The notes under the pieces were generated by a model, which worked only from the letters and a program-made list of their open reading frames with translations, did not search any database and had not been told where the DNA came from. Positions 50,174 to 58,236 of a stretch of DNA of 64,000 bases are shown here, piece by piece. The position numbers were made by a program, and so were the translations under genes. Each line of letters opens with the position of its first letter. The first letter of the stretch is position 1. Source of the DNA: Pukyongia sp963768085 (GTDB lineage Bacteria > Bacteroidota > Bacteroidia > Flavobacteriales > Flavobacteriaceae); contig CAVYGO010000005.1 in assembly GCA_963768085.1 (NCBI GenBank), forward strand, positions 62,001 to 126,000, read 5' to 3'.

Positions 50174-51112
50174 ATGGGAAAAGGAACTGCTTTTGGAAAA
50201 TCAATTCTAATCGGCGATCAATTTGTTTTGGAAGAAGTCCCGGCCATTGTTTCATCGATTCCCTTTGAGACCGAGTGCATCGTTGAAAGACTGCCGGACG
50301 GAAGCGGCTGGACCCTGGAAGACAATCGCACCGAGGTGCCGGGATATAAAGAAAAGAAAAAACACCAGCAGGTCGACTCCATCAATCACATGCTGGAGGT
50401 CATGCAAATCGATGTCACAAAGCATCCCATCAAGATTACCTATGGTGGGTCGCTCTTGGCCGGCAGCGGCGTCGGTGCCAGTGCTGCTCATAGTGTATCG
50501 CTGGCCCGGGCGTTAGACGAGGAATTCAATCTCGGACTATCCATCGATGAAATCAATCACTTCGGCTGGGAGGGGGAATTCGCCTACCACGGGATTCCCA
50601 GCGGCGTAGACAATACCGCCTCGACCTACGGTGGCCTTTTGCTGTATCATATCAAAAATGGGGAAAAAACCTGGGAACGCATCAATTTGAAGCAACCTGT
50701 CGAAGTTGTTTTGGGTAACAGTGGCGTGACGGCCGACACCTCCAAGCTGGATGCGTTCACCGAGGCCCAGCGAGAAAAAGATCCGGACCTGTTCGCCAAA
50801 CGCCTCCAAATGATTACCGACCAGGCTTTTGAGATGAAAAAAGCCCTTGAGGACTATGACCTGGCCACCGTGGGAAAACTCATGACGGCCAATCACGAAA
50901 TATTAATCGAAATGGATCTCTCCCATGAAATCCTGATCCATCTGTGCAACATGGCCCTTGAAATGGGTGCCCTGGGGGCCAAGGTCACCGGCGGTGGCCG
51001 CGGCGGCTACATGAACGCACTGACCCCCGGAAAAGAACTTCAGGATAAAATCGCATCGGCAATGGAAAAGGAAGGGTATAAGGTGATCCGGACAACGGTC
51101 GGAGGACGCTGA
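50174..51112 (+). CDS. GHMP kinase, mevalonate kinase-like
   Basis: A 312-residue GHMP-family kinase. The ATP-binding motif GGSLLAGSGVGASAAHSV, the catalytic Asp in GIPSGVDNTASTYGG, and the C-terminal GALGAKVTGGGRGGYMNAL are all mevalonate kinase-like. Mevalonate kinase would phosphorylate mevalonate for isoprenoid synthesis. In a bacterium of this group, where the MEP route is the rule, this is unexpected, and no other mevalonate-pathway gene is in the window; a different small hydroxy-acid substrate is possible. AAGGATAAA precedes ATG 50174. Confidence 0.8.
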   Translation: MGKGTAFGKSILIGDQFVLEEVPAIVSSIPFETECIVERLPDGSGWTLEDNRTEVPGYKEKKKHQQVDSINHMLEVMQIDVTKHPIKITYGGSLLAGSGVGASAAHSVSLARALDEEFNLGLSIDEINHFGWEGEFAYHGIPSGVDNTASTYGGLLLYHIKNGEKTWERINLKQPVEVVLGNSGVTADTSKLDAFTEAQREKDPDLFAKRLQMITDQAFEMKKALEDYDLATVGKLMTANHEILIEMDLSHEILIHLCNMALEMGALGAKVTGGGRGGYMNALTPGKELQDKIASAMEKEGYKVIRTTVGGR

Positions 51113-51154
51113 TTTTAAAGCTCAGGTTATCTGGAAACGATAGGGACAAATCGA

Positions 51155-51229
51155 ATGGATCTAAAGCCCATCAATCTTGAAGAAAAACTCGCCAAATTCA
51201 CTGACCATTTTTCACCTAAAACAAATTGA
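51155..51229 (+). pseudogene. N-terminal scrap of a small cupin protein
   Basis: Twenty-four codons (MDLKPINLEEKLAKFTDHFS, then PKTN and a stop) match the start of the common small cupin family that begins like MxxxNLAEKLxxFxEHWSPK. The barrel that should follow is missing; the sequence passes straight into the ribosome-binding site of the next gene. Probably a deletion remnant. Confidence 0.5.
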
Positions 51230-51243
51230 GAGGTTGATCGTCA

Positions 51244-52038
51244 ATGAAAGTATCTACCTGCTCCCATCGACCTCTTTTGGTTCCCTGTGATTTGACAAAC
51301 TTTGATTATCAGGTTGATCCATATGTCGGCTGCGGACATTACTGCTACTACTGTTATGCGCTTAACCAGGCTGAAACGGACTGGACTAAAGAAATTAGAA
51401 TACATGATGATATAGCCGGTCAACTGAGGGGAGAGCTTAAACCTATTTCTCCTCAAACCATATACATGGGATACTATACCGATCCTTACCAACCCTGTGA
51501 GGCTGAATATCGCCAAACCAGGAAGGTCCTGGAGTTATTATTGGAAAAGGGTTTTTCGGTAAGTATTCTGACGAAGTCGGATCTGGTTGTCCGCGATATG
51601 GATGTATTGCAGGAAATGGACGACGCCGCTGTCAGTGTCTCGGTTGCATTCAATGACAACGGTATCCGTCAGCAGTTTGAAGCCAATACCATCAACACCG
51701 AGGATAGAATCAAGGCTTTAGGTAAATTGAGGGAAGCAGGCGTCAGGACCAGCGCTTTGATTTGTCCGGTTATTCCCTATATTACGGATGTGACGCCATT
51801 GATTGATGCACTGGCTTCAAATACGGATGAAATATGGATATACGGTCTTAGCATTCAAGAGCGTTCAGACCGAAACTGGCAGAACGTTCAAGGCATATTA
51901 AACAACTATTTCCCCAAATTGAAGGAACAGATAGAAGCGGTGATTTTCTCAAAAGATCATTCCTTTTGGACACAGCTCAGGCAAAATTTAACAGTAATGC
52001 AGAAGGATAGGCATTTGAACCTAAATATCCATGTTTAG
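51244..52038 (+). CDS. SPL-family radical SAM protein
   Basis: A 264-residue radical SAM enzyme. The [4Fe-4S]-binding CxxxCxxC motif is in VGCGHYCYYCYAL near residue 33, and YMGYYTDPYQPCEAEYRQTR and SVSILTKSDLVVRD follow the spore-photoproduct-lyase-related (SplB-like) family of non-sporulating bacteria. The reaction is unknown; DNA photoproduct repair is the family idea. GAGAGG lies nine bases before ATG. It is followed after 12 bases by an AlkD-like gene, so a small DNA-repair operon is a sensible reading. Confidence 0.82.
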   Translation: MKVSTCSHRPLLVPCDLTNFDYQVDPYVGCGHYCYYCYALNQAETDWTKEIRIHDDIAGQLRGELKPISPQTIYMGYYTDPYQPCEAEYRQTRKVLELLLEKGFSVSILTKSDLVVRDMDVLQEMDDAAVSVSVAFNDNGIRQQFEANTINTEDRIKALGKLREAGVRTSALICPVIPYITDVTPLIDALASNTDEIWIYGLSIQERSDRNWQNVQGILNNYFPKLKEQIEAVIFSKDHSFWTQLRQNLTVMQKDRHLNLNIHV

Positions 52039-52050
52039 AAATTGCTTAAT

Positions 52051-52842
52051 ATGGCAGAGTATAAAAAATTAAAATACTACTTTGACAAAGAGCTGGCAAA
52101 GCTCATTTCCGGGAAAATTGAACAAGTTTATCCCGAGTTCCAGAGCAAGAAATTTGTTAAAACAATTGCTGACTCTGTGGATGATATGGAGCTTAAAGCA
52201 CGAGTGGAAGTAATTACAGACGCGCTTCATCATTATTTGCCTGCTGACTATAAAAAAGGGGCGGGAATATTGTTACAAATATTAGGTCCTGAAAATGAGA
52301 ATGAGACCGGGATGTTCAAGGAAGGATACTGGCTTATGCCGGTTGCCTTTTTTGTGGAAAAATACGGTTGTGATGATTTTAAAACGTCGATAAATGCCAT
52401 ATATGAGATCACCAAAAGACATACCGGAGAATACGCCGTGCGTCCTTTTCTTGATAAATACCCCCAGAAAATGCTCTCGATTATGAAAGATTGGTCGAAA
52501 GATAAAAACTTTCATGTACGCAGACTCGCATCTGAAGGAGTGCGCCCGCGGCTGCCATGGGCAAAAAAAATGGAGCCATTGATTGCTGATCCCACGCCAA
52601 TTTTGCCAATCTTAGAAAACCTAAAAGAGGATGAATCGTTATTTGTAAGAAAATCGGTCGCCAATAACCTAAATGATATTCTCAAGGACAATTATACGAT
52701 AGCCATGCGCGTGTTAAAGAAATGGAGTAAAAGAAAAAGTAGCGAAACCAAGTGGATTATAAAGCATGCACTTCGTAAGGAGATAAAAAAAGGGAACCCT
52801 CAAGCATTGCAGTTAGTTGATAAACTGAAAAGTAGTAACTGA
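52051..52842 (+). CDS. DNA alkylation repair protein (AlkD/HEAT-repeat family)
   Basis: A 263-residue all-helical protein resembling AlkD-like DNA glycosylases: repeated helix pairs, with FHVRRLASEGVRPRLPW and LFVRKSVANNLNDILKDN typical of HEAT-like repeats that wrap damaged DNA, and the C-terminal SETKWIIKHALRKEIKKGNP. These enzymes remove alkylated bases. The ATG at 52051 is preferred over an in-frame TTG at 52042. It follows the SPL-type gene closely on the same strand. Confidence 0.75.
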   Translation: MAEYKKLKYYFDKELAKLISGKIEQVYPEFQSKKFVKTIADSVDDMELKARVEVITDALHHYLPADYKKGAGILLQILGPENENETGMFKEGYWLMPVAFFVEKYGCDDFKTSINAIYEITKRHTGEYAVRPFLDKYPQKMLSIMKDWSKDKNFHVRRLASEGVRPRLPWAKKMEPLIADPTPILPILENLKEDESLFVRKSVANNLNDILKDNYTIAMRVLKKWSKRKSSETKWIIKHALRKEIKKGNPQALQLVDKLKSSN

Positions 52843-52857
52843 AATAGCGTTTGGCTG

Positions 52858-53376
52858 TTAGCTTTCCGTTGTATCCTCGCATTGGGACTGATGCCATGTT
52901 TGATTCGCTAACACCACAGAAGTTGCCACTTGCCGTTCCGGAATCGACCAGTACCTTCTGAGAAGGCGATTCTTTTCTTCCTCGGAAACAAGCGTGTATC
53001 CGTTCTTTTGGTAAAATGAAACTGCCCATGAGGCAGCTGCCCAAGTGCCGATAAGGATGGGTTTCTCGGTCATGCTTTGCAAATGCTGAAGCAATTTTTT
53101 GCCGATTCCCCGTTTTTGTGCCCTGGGCAAAACATAAGCATGACGGATAAGCGTTACCTCGCCTTTGTCCTGGATACCCATGACCCCAAGCAGTCGGCCT
53201 TCATGTTCCAGGCCCCAGAAAACAATGCCATCCTCAATTTGGGCCTTGAGTTCTGCAAGCGACATGTACGGCTCATGCCACCGATCTTGTGGTATAACTC
53301 CCTTATAAACTTGGGCAGCATCGTTGATGATTTCAAATATGGTATTGAAATCTGATTTTTTACATTCCCTTATCAT
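52858..53376 (-). CDS. GNAT-family N-acetyltransferase
   Basis: A 172-residue acetyltransferase. The acetyl-CoA-binding motif A is HAYVLPRAQKRGIGKKLLQH, preceded by strand GVMGIQDKGEVTLI and followed by SFYQKNGYTLV (motif B). The start at 53376 (MIRECKKSDFNTIFEI) is the normal GNAT N-terminus; an upstream in-frame ATG at 53433 adds 19 residues without family support. The substrate is unknown. It converges on the AlkD-like gene. Confidence 0.78.
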   Translation of the reverse strand: MIRECKKSDFNTIFEIINDAAQVYKGVIPQDRWHEPYMSLAELKAQIEDGIVFWGLEHEGRLLGVMGIQDKGEVTLIRHAYVLPRAQKRGIGKKLLQHLQSMTEKPILIGTWAAASWAVSFYQKNGYTLVSEEEKNRLLRRYWSIPERQVATSVVLANQTWHQSQCEDTTES

Positions 53377-53506
53377 TTTTCGAAATAAGTCTGAAAATCT
53401 TTTAAGTTTGGACCCTGGAATAACTGTAAGCATACAGCATGGTTCAACATCATTTTTTCGCGATGAAGGATTTAAAATAGTCTAAAATTTACTATGCCTA
53501 TTCATT

Positions 53507-54493
53507 TTACCTTTTTAAAAGAGATAATAAAACGTCAGGGCGGTTTGTGGTAATGCCATCGACACCTTTTTTAATGAGTTTCTTCATATCTGATTTAGAA
53601 TCAGGTGTCCAAACAACGACCTTAACTCCTATAGCATGGGCTTTTTCGACAATTTTTGAAGTTATGTTCTTTGCATGGCCAATTGCATGATAATAATTTG
53701 TTATCCAGTATGTTCCACCCGCAGATTTTACTGCTTCTGGAATTGAATCAAATTCATCAATATCTATTCCAGCCATCCAAGGAGAAGCACCGAACGTATT
53801 CTTTTGTATAGTGTCACGACCTTTTTTTGTGAGAGTGACATAACCTGTTGGTACTTCTGGCATAATCTTCTGAAAATACATTAATATTTTCCAATCAAAA
53901 GATATAACAGTTACCCTCTCTATAATATTTTCATCATTGATTATCTTTGCAACTACGTTTGAAATTTCTTCAGGTGACTTAGTCTCTTCAGGTTTTAAAG
54001 GAGAAAACTTAAGTTCAATAGATAAATGCGTTTTGTTGCCTGTTTTCTTTACTAACTGTATTACATCGCGTAGGGTCGGGATACGTTCCCCTTCTGCAGC
54101 TTTTTGATCTGGGTACTTCTTGGCATATCCTACCCGACGGTTCAGCTTCCCAACATCATAGGATTGAACTTCTGATAGTGTTAATTCTTTAATGAGGTGC
54201 CTTTCCTTTATCCAATTACCGTCAGTATCTCTTGTAATTGCGGGATTTAATCTGGAATCGTGGTAAACAACCGCTTCATCATCAGATGTAAGATGGATAT
54301 CCAATTCGATAGTATCAACTCCTATTTCCATAGCCTTTTTAAATCCTGCCATAGTATTTTCCGGCAATAGTCCTGCCGCCCCTCTATGGCCAATGACATT
54401 TAGATCGCCAGCTATAGCACCAATGGTTGTAATGAATAGGAAGATGAAAGCAAAGATAAGGGTTATAATACCAACTGACCTTTTGATGTTCAT
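53507..54493 (-). CDS. Glycerophosphodiester phosphodiesterase, exported
   Basis: A 328-residue GDPD-family enzyme that splits glycerophosphodiesters into glycerol-3-phosphate and an alcohol. The N-terminal 28 residues are a Sec signal (MNIKRSVGIITLIFAFIFLF and on, cut near AIAGD), so it works in the periplasm. The catalytic motif VIGHRGAAGLLPENTMAGF is followed by GVDTIELDIHLTSDDEAVVYHD, giving the metal-binding Glu-x-Asp and His. The C-terminal GVKVVVWTPDSK and GVDGITTNRPDVLL is standard. AAGGAGG precedes ATG, directly after a terminator-like hairpin, which may control it by attenuation. Confidence 0.9.
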   Translation of the reverse strand: MNIKRSVGIITLIFAFIFLFITTIGAIAGDLNVIGHRGAAGLLPENTMAGFKKAMEIGVDTIELDIHLTSDDEAVVYHDSRLNPAITRDTDGNWIKERHLIKELTLSEVQSYDVGKLNRRVGYAKKYPDQKAAEGERIPTLRDVIQLVKKTGNKTHLSIELKFSPLKPEETKSPEEISNVVAKIINDENIIERVTVISFDWKILMYFQKIMPEVPTGYVTLTKKGRDTIQKNTFGASPWMAGIDIDEFDSIPEAVKSAGGTYWITNYYHAIGHAKNITSKIVEKAHAIGVKVVVWTPDSKSDMKKLIKKGVDGITTNRPDVLLSLLKR

Positions 54494-54509
54494 AATTACC
54501 TCCTTTCAT

Positions 54510-54545
54510 AAAAAAGCCCCAGCTATTCTTTTAAAAGCTGAGGCT
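54510..54545 (-). terminator. Terminator/attenuator ahead of GDPD gene
   Basis: On the minus strand a ten-base stem (54545-54536 with 54524-54515, one mismatch) is followed by six Us (54515-54510), and the GDPD ribosome-binding site starts only six bases later. It could end the transcript of the upstream gene or act as a leader attenuator for GDPD. The distance of over 500 bases from the previous gene favours the second reading. Confidence 0.6.
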
Positions 54546-55077
54546 AACACCAAATAAAACATTGTTCCCCCTTAATGAGGGTTTATAATTTAAACAAGCT
54601 CAATATTCACGCTGCAAAATATATGATGAATTGCTTGAAATCAAGAAAAATCGCAGTACATAACTTGCAATTCTATTTAATTCGACCGTTATCGAAATGA
54701 ATGATGATATTCTTCGGATATCATACGGTTTTCAGGGATGTCAATTTTTAACATAGCAGCTAAATGCAATTAAGGCTCATTTGCGATAACGTAGATATCT
54801 TGAATCTCACATTCACAAAGAGCAGTTTGATTGAGAACGATGCGTATCCGAAAAAACAAGACGATGGAGATCATCGGAATTATATAAATATAAATTTCAA
54901 GGCACACTTTCCCATTAACTCTTTGTGATAATGGAACTGATTCTAACAATGGTGTTTCAATGTGTAAATTTTGCATGTTCAGATCTTTTTAAGGGAAACA
55001 ACACAAATTGAGATTATCTGTAATTTATGGATGATTTTAAAAGCTTTGATATATAACAAGACTGTCGAAACACCCGT
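54546..55077. other. AT-rich intergenic or leader region, no gene supported
   Basis: About 530 AT-rich bases. An open frame of 68 codons at 54770-54976 (minus) has no recognisable domain or ribosome-binding site and is not called. A second small stem (CCCCCTTAATGAGGG type, about 54569-54585) lies before the attenuator. If transcribed toward GDPD, this would be its long leader. Confidence 0.35.
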
Positions 55078-55794
55078 TTACTCTAAAGGTCGAGATGCGC
55101 AAACTTCTATAAGGCGTGCACGATTAGCTGTAGTTTCCTCATCAATGTAGCAGTAGTCTCTAATGTTAGGATGACTAAGAGTCCGATCTCCCTCCGACAA
55201 AAATACATCAACTTCGATGCGAACGATTAGCTCAGGCAAACATTTAGACAGAATTTCATTACACAGTTTTTCTAATGCTTTTTCTGAGATTAACAATTCA
55301 AGGGTCAGATAAGCTTTTGTTCGTTTTTCTATGTTTGCTATTTCGGCATCCGTGTGATAAAGCCAGCCAGTACCCTTATCCTTATCAGTGTCGTAAATTG
55401 GAATGAGAGAAATGTCGGCAGCATCATAACGACCCCCAAACCTATCAACGGTTCCATCCTTCCTAATTAAGCCTATTCTACTGTTGGTGAATTTTCCTGA
55501 TGCGGATATACGCCAACCGAACCTATCAACATGCTCGATATCACCTTTGTCTACAAGCAACTTTTCATTTTTTTTATTCACATTACTTTCAGCTGTAATA
55601 GAAGATACTATTTTATTAATAGAGGTTTTTGAAGGTTTGTTAATTGATAGACATAGTCCAACTTTTACATTAGTAAGTGTGATGTCTAATAATTCTGGAC
55701 TTTTTTCCCACTTTATTTTACTCATTCCCGAAGTTTCGTGGTAAAGGCGGTCGTTTATTCTTTCGAGTTTTGTTTCTGGCATTTTTGGCTCCAT
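55078..55794 (-). CDS. Hypothetical protein, not recognised
   Basis: A 238-residue soluble protein with no family I can name. It has no signal peptide or membrane segment and is rich in Lys, Glu and Asp. VDRFGWRISASGKFTNSRIG and the similar VDRFGGRYDAADISLIPIYD look like a weak internal repeat around VDRFG. The sequence is AT-richer than most genes here, which may mean transfer. It stands alone between the GDPD leader and a kinase gene. ATG 55794 or 55782 may be the start. Confidence 0.6.
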   Translation of the reverse strand: MEPKMPETKLERINDRLYHETSGMSKIKWEKSPELLDITLTNVKVGLCLSINKPSKTSINKIVSSITAESNVNKKNEKLLVDKGDIEHVDRFGWRISASGKFTNSRIGLIRKDGTVDRFGGRYDAADISLIPIYDTDKDKGTGWLYHTDAEIANIEKRTKAYLTLELLISEKALEKLCNEILSKCLPELIVRIEVDVFLSEGDRTLSHPNIRDYCYIDEETTANRARLIEVCASRPLE

Positions 55795-55997
55795 TAAAAT
55801 AGTTATTTGGTTCTTGCCATTATCACAACTTCAACAAAATTGCAGATACGTAGATGTTTTGTTGCCAGTAGATGAAACCACAATAATTATAGTTTCAAAA
55901 GGTTAACGCCCTCCCAATGATAATGAAAATTCAGATACGTTATGTATATCTCAAAGGATTCAAGCCTTTCGGAAACTGAGATACATAATAGCAGAGG

Positions 55998-57494
55998 TCA
56001 ACCCCAGCGACTAGCTGCTGGAAGATAGATAATAAGGGTGGTTCCCGCCCCGAATTCAGATTCAGCAGTTATGAAACCATCATGTTTCTTAATTATGGAA
56101 TGACAAGTTGCAAGTCCAAGCCCTTGTCCTTTATCAGGGCCCATATTCTTAGTTGAAAAATAAGGATCGAATATCTTTGCGATATTTTTTGGAGCTATGC
56201 CGATACCCTGATCTTTTATGGATAGTCGGACATATTTTCCGATCTTAAGCGGCAGACGGCTTTTTTCGCCGACTGCCGTATTTTCGAAGACGACTTTGAT
56301 TGTCCCTTTTCCATTCATGGCTTCTGTGGCATTGATGACAATATTGCGAATGACCTGTTTAATTTGTGATGAATCAATTTCTACCGGAAAAAGATCATCT
56401 GGCATGGCAAATTCGTAATTAATACCTGACGCCCTCAAGGAAGCGCTGACCGTATTGACCACTAACTCCCCTATCGAAGCCACCTTCTTCATCGGCTTGC
56501 CACCCTTGGAAAATGTTATCAACCGGGCAGCCAAATCTTTTGCCCGCATGGATGCTTTTTCTACTTCATGTAAATTTTTAAAAATACCCTGATCATATTT
56601 GATTTTTTCTTTTGCCAAATCAATATTGCCTACAATTACGGATAACAGATTGTTAAAATCATGAGCAATACCGCCGGCAAGGATGCCAAGTGATGCAAGC
56701 TCTTTGGCTTTAAGAACTTCTGCTTGAATTTTTTTACGTTCACTAATATCCCTTATGATATTTAAAGTCGACTGCTCCCCTCCTATACGAACCTGACTTA
56801 TGTTGTATTCAACATCAATAGATCTCCCATCTTTATGGAGAATTTTGGACTCGTATACTGATGGCAAGTCTTCGCCCGCAATACGCCTTTTATAGATATC
56901 CTCGATCTGAGGTAAAATATCTTTGGGTATAAATTTAAAAAAATCTTTCCCTTCTACTTCATCGGTAGTGTACCCAAACATTTCTGCTAAACGAGAATTG
57001 ACGAACGATAATTTGCCGTTATGCACAACAGCGATACCATCGTTTGCGACGTTAATATAGCTACGGTACCTCTTTTCGCTCTCCCGCAATGCCTCTTGCG
57101 CACGTTCTTCATCCATTTTTATCTTTTTTTGTTTTAGGGCGTTCTTCACTGTGATTAACAGTTTTTCAGGCTCAAAGGGCTTTTTGAGATAATCGTAGGC
57201 TCCCCTTCTCAGGGCTTCAATGGCTGATTCTTCCGAACCGTAGCCGGTTAATATGATGACCAGGGCACCAAGGCTCGGCTGACCGATATGGTCCATGACA
57301 TGATAGCCGTTCATGTCAGGTAAATATAAATCCAAAAGAATCAGATCAACGCTATTATTGTTCAAAAATTCTATAGCCTCCTTAGCACTATTGGCGGTAT
57401 ACAATTCATAATTTTGGCTGGCTAATAATTCCTTCACACTTTGACACATATGTAGCTCGTCGTCGATGATAAGAATCTTTGGCTTGTCGAACAT
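55998..57494 (-). CDS. Receiver-PAS-histidine kinase hybrid
   Basis: A 498-residue two-component protein. Residues about 5-120 are a receiver domain (ILIIDDELHMCQSV, phospho-Asp in LILLDLYLPDMNGY, LKKPFEPEKLL). Residues about 145-260 are a PAS domain, and 270-498 a histidine kinase with H-box GGIAHDFNNLLSVIVGN, an N-box region RNIVINATEAMNGKG, and G boxes DQGIGIAPKN and GQGLGLATCHSII. The receiver at the N-terminus suggests it is controlled by another kinase. No membrane segment, so it is cytoplasmic. GGAG lies before ATG 57494; the longer form from 57524 is less likely. Confidence 0.88.
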   Translation of the reverse strand: MFDKPKILIIDDELHMCQSVKELLASQNYELYTANSAKEAIEFLNNNSVDLILLDLYLPDMNGYHVMDHIGQPSLGALVIILTGYGSEESAIEALRRGAYDYLKKPFEPEKLLITVKNALKQKKIKMDEERAQEALRESEKRYRSYINVANDGIAVVHNGKLSFVNSRLAEMFGYTTDEVEGKDFFKFIPKDILPQIEDIYKRRIAGEDLPSVYESKILHKDGRSIDVEYNISQVRIGGEQSTLNIIRDISERKKIQAEVLKAKELASLGILAGGIAHDFNNLLSVIVGNIDLAKEKIKYDQGIFKNLHEVEKASMRAKDLAARLITFSKGGKPMKKVASIGELVVNTVSASLRASGINYEFAMPDDLFPVEIDSSQIKQVIRNIVINATEAMNGKGTIKVVFENTAVGEKSRLPLKIGKYVRLSIKDQGIGIAPKNIAKIFDPYFSTKNMGPDKGQGLGLATCHSIIKKHDGFITAESEFGAGTTLIIYLPAASRWG

Positions 57495-57622
57495 GATTTT
57501 CTCCGCGAAGTTATGGCACGACAATCAAGCAATATTCAAAATTCAACAGAACAATCGCCGAATTTTATAGCATGCATTGGTACCTTGCCAATCAATAAAC
57601 TCAAAATAGCTCAGCGAATCTG

Positions 57623-57652
57623 AAAAAAAAGCAGGGCCATTGCTGACCCTGC
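57623..57652 (-). terminator. Rho-independent terminator of GYD gene
   Basis: On the minus strand GCAGGG (57652-57647) pairs with CCCTGC (57636-57631) around a ten-base loop and is followed by eight Us (57630-57623). It begins 18 bases after the stop of the GYD-domain gene and separates it from the hybrid kinase gene. Confidence 0.8.
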
Positions 57653-57669
57653 ATTGTTAAAACTTCAAT

Positions 57670-57963
57670 CTATGGTAGCTCGGATATTACTTTCCGATAC
57701 TCCGCTTCTGTAAAGGCTGGAAGGGTTTCTGAGCTTATCGCTCCCCCAGATGTCGTTGTGAGAAGGATTTTTGCTACAGTTTCAGGGTTTGGTGCATCCA
57801 CAATCGTGACAATGTCATATTGACCCATAGTTAGATAAAACCCATCTAATGTTGCCCCCATGGACTCACAAAGGCGCTTGAATGCATCAAGACGATTTGG
57901 ACTTTCCTTTATGTTCTCGGAACCCTTTGCCGTGTATTTTACCAGAGAAATATATTTAGCCAT
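57670..57963 (-). CDS. GYD-domain protein
   Basis: A 97-residue protein of the small alpha+beta-barrel GYD family, named after a motif here seen as LTMGQYDIVTIVDAPN. MAKYISLVKYTAKGSENIKE is the standard start, and GGAISSETLPAFTEAEYRKV the standard end. The molecular function of the family is unknown; members form ring-shaped oligomers. AAGGAG precedes ATG 57963, and a strong terminator follows, so it is a single-gene transcript. Confidence 0.88.
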   Translation of the reverse strand: MAKYISLVKYTAKGSENIKESPNRLDAFKRLCESMGATLDGFYLTMGQYDIVTIVDAPNPETVAKILLTTTSGGAISSETLPAFTEAEYRKVISELP

Positions 57964-58236
57964 TATGATGTCTCCTTTCATTAATTGATATCGGTGCCCC
58001 ATGTACTGGTATCAATAATTCACCGTGGTTGAGCAATTCATACGTGATTATGGTTCAGGCGGTTGCCATGAGTATAAAGCCCCTAAAAGAAAAATTAATA
58101 CTCTCTTAGGAGCAGGTTCGGCACAATTTGAGAGGGTTCTCCATTGAATCTTTGCCTGATTTTTAACCTGATTTGGTTAACGCGCTTTGAATTACAAGGT
58201 AGAAATTACTTTTCTTCAGCAACAAGTGTTTTTGTC

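Noticed and set aside
54770..54976. 68-codon minus-strand open frame upstream of GDPD
   Set aside because: No similarity, no ribosome-binding site, AT-rich sequence typical of a noncoding leader.
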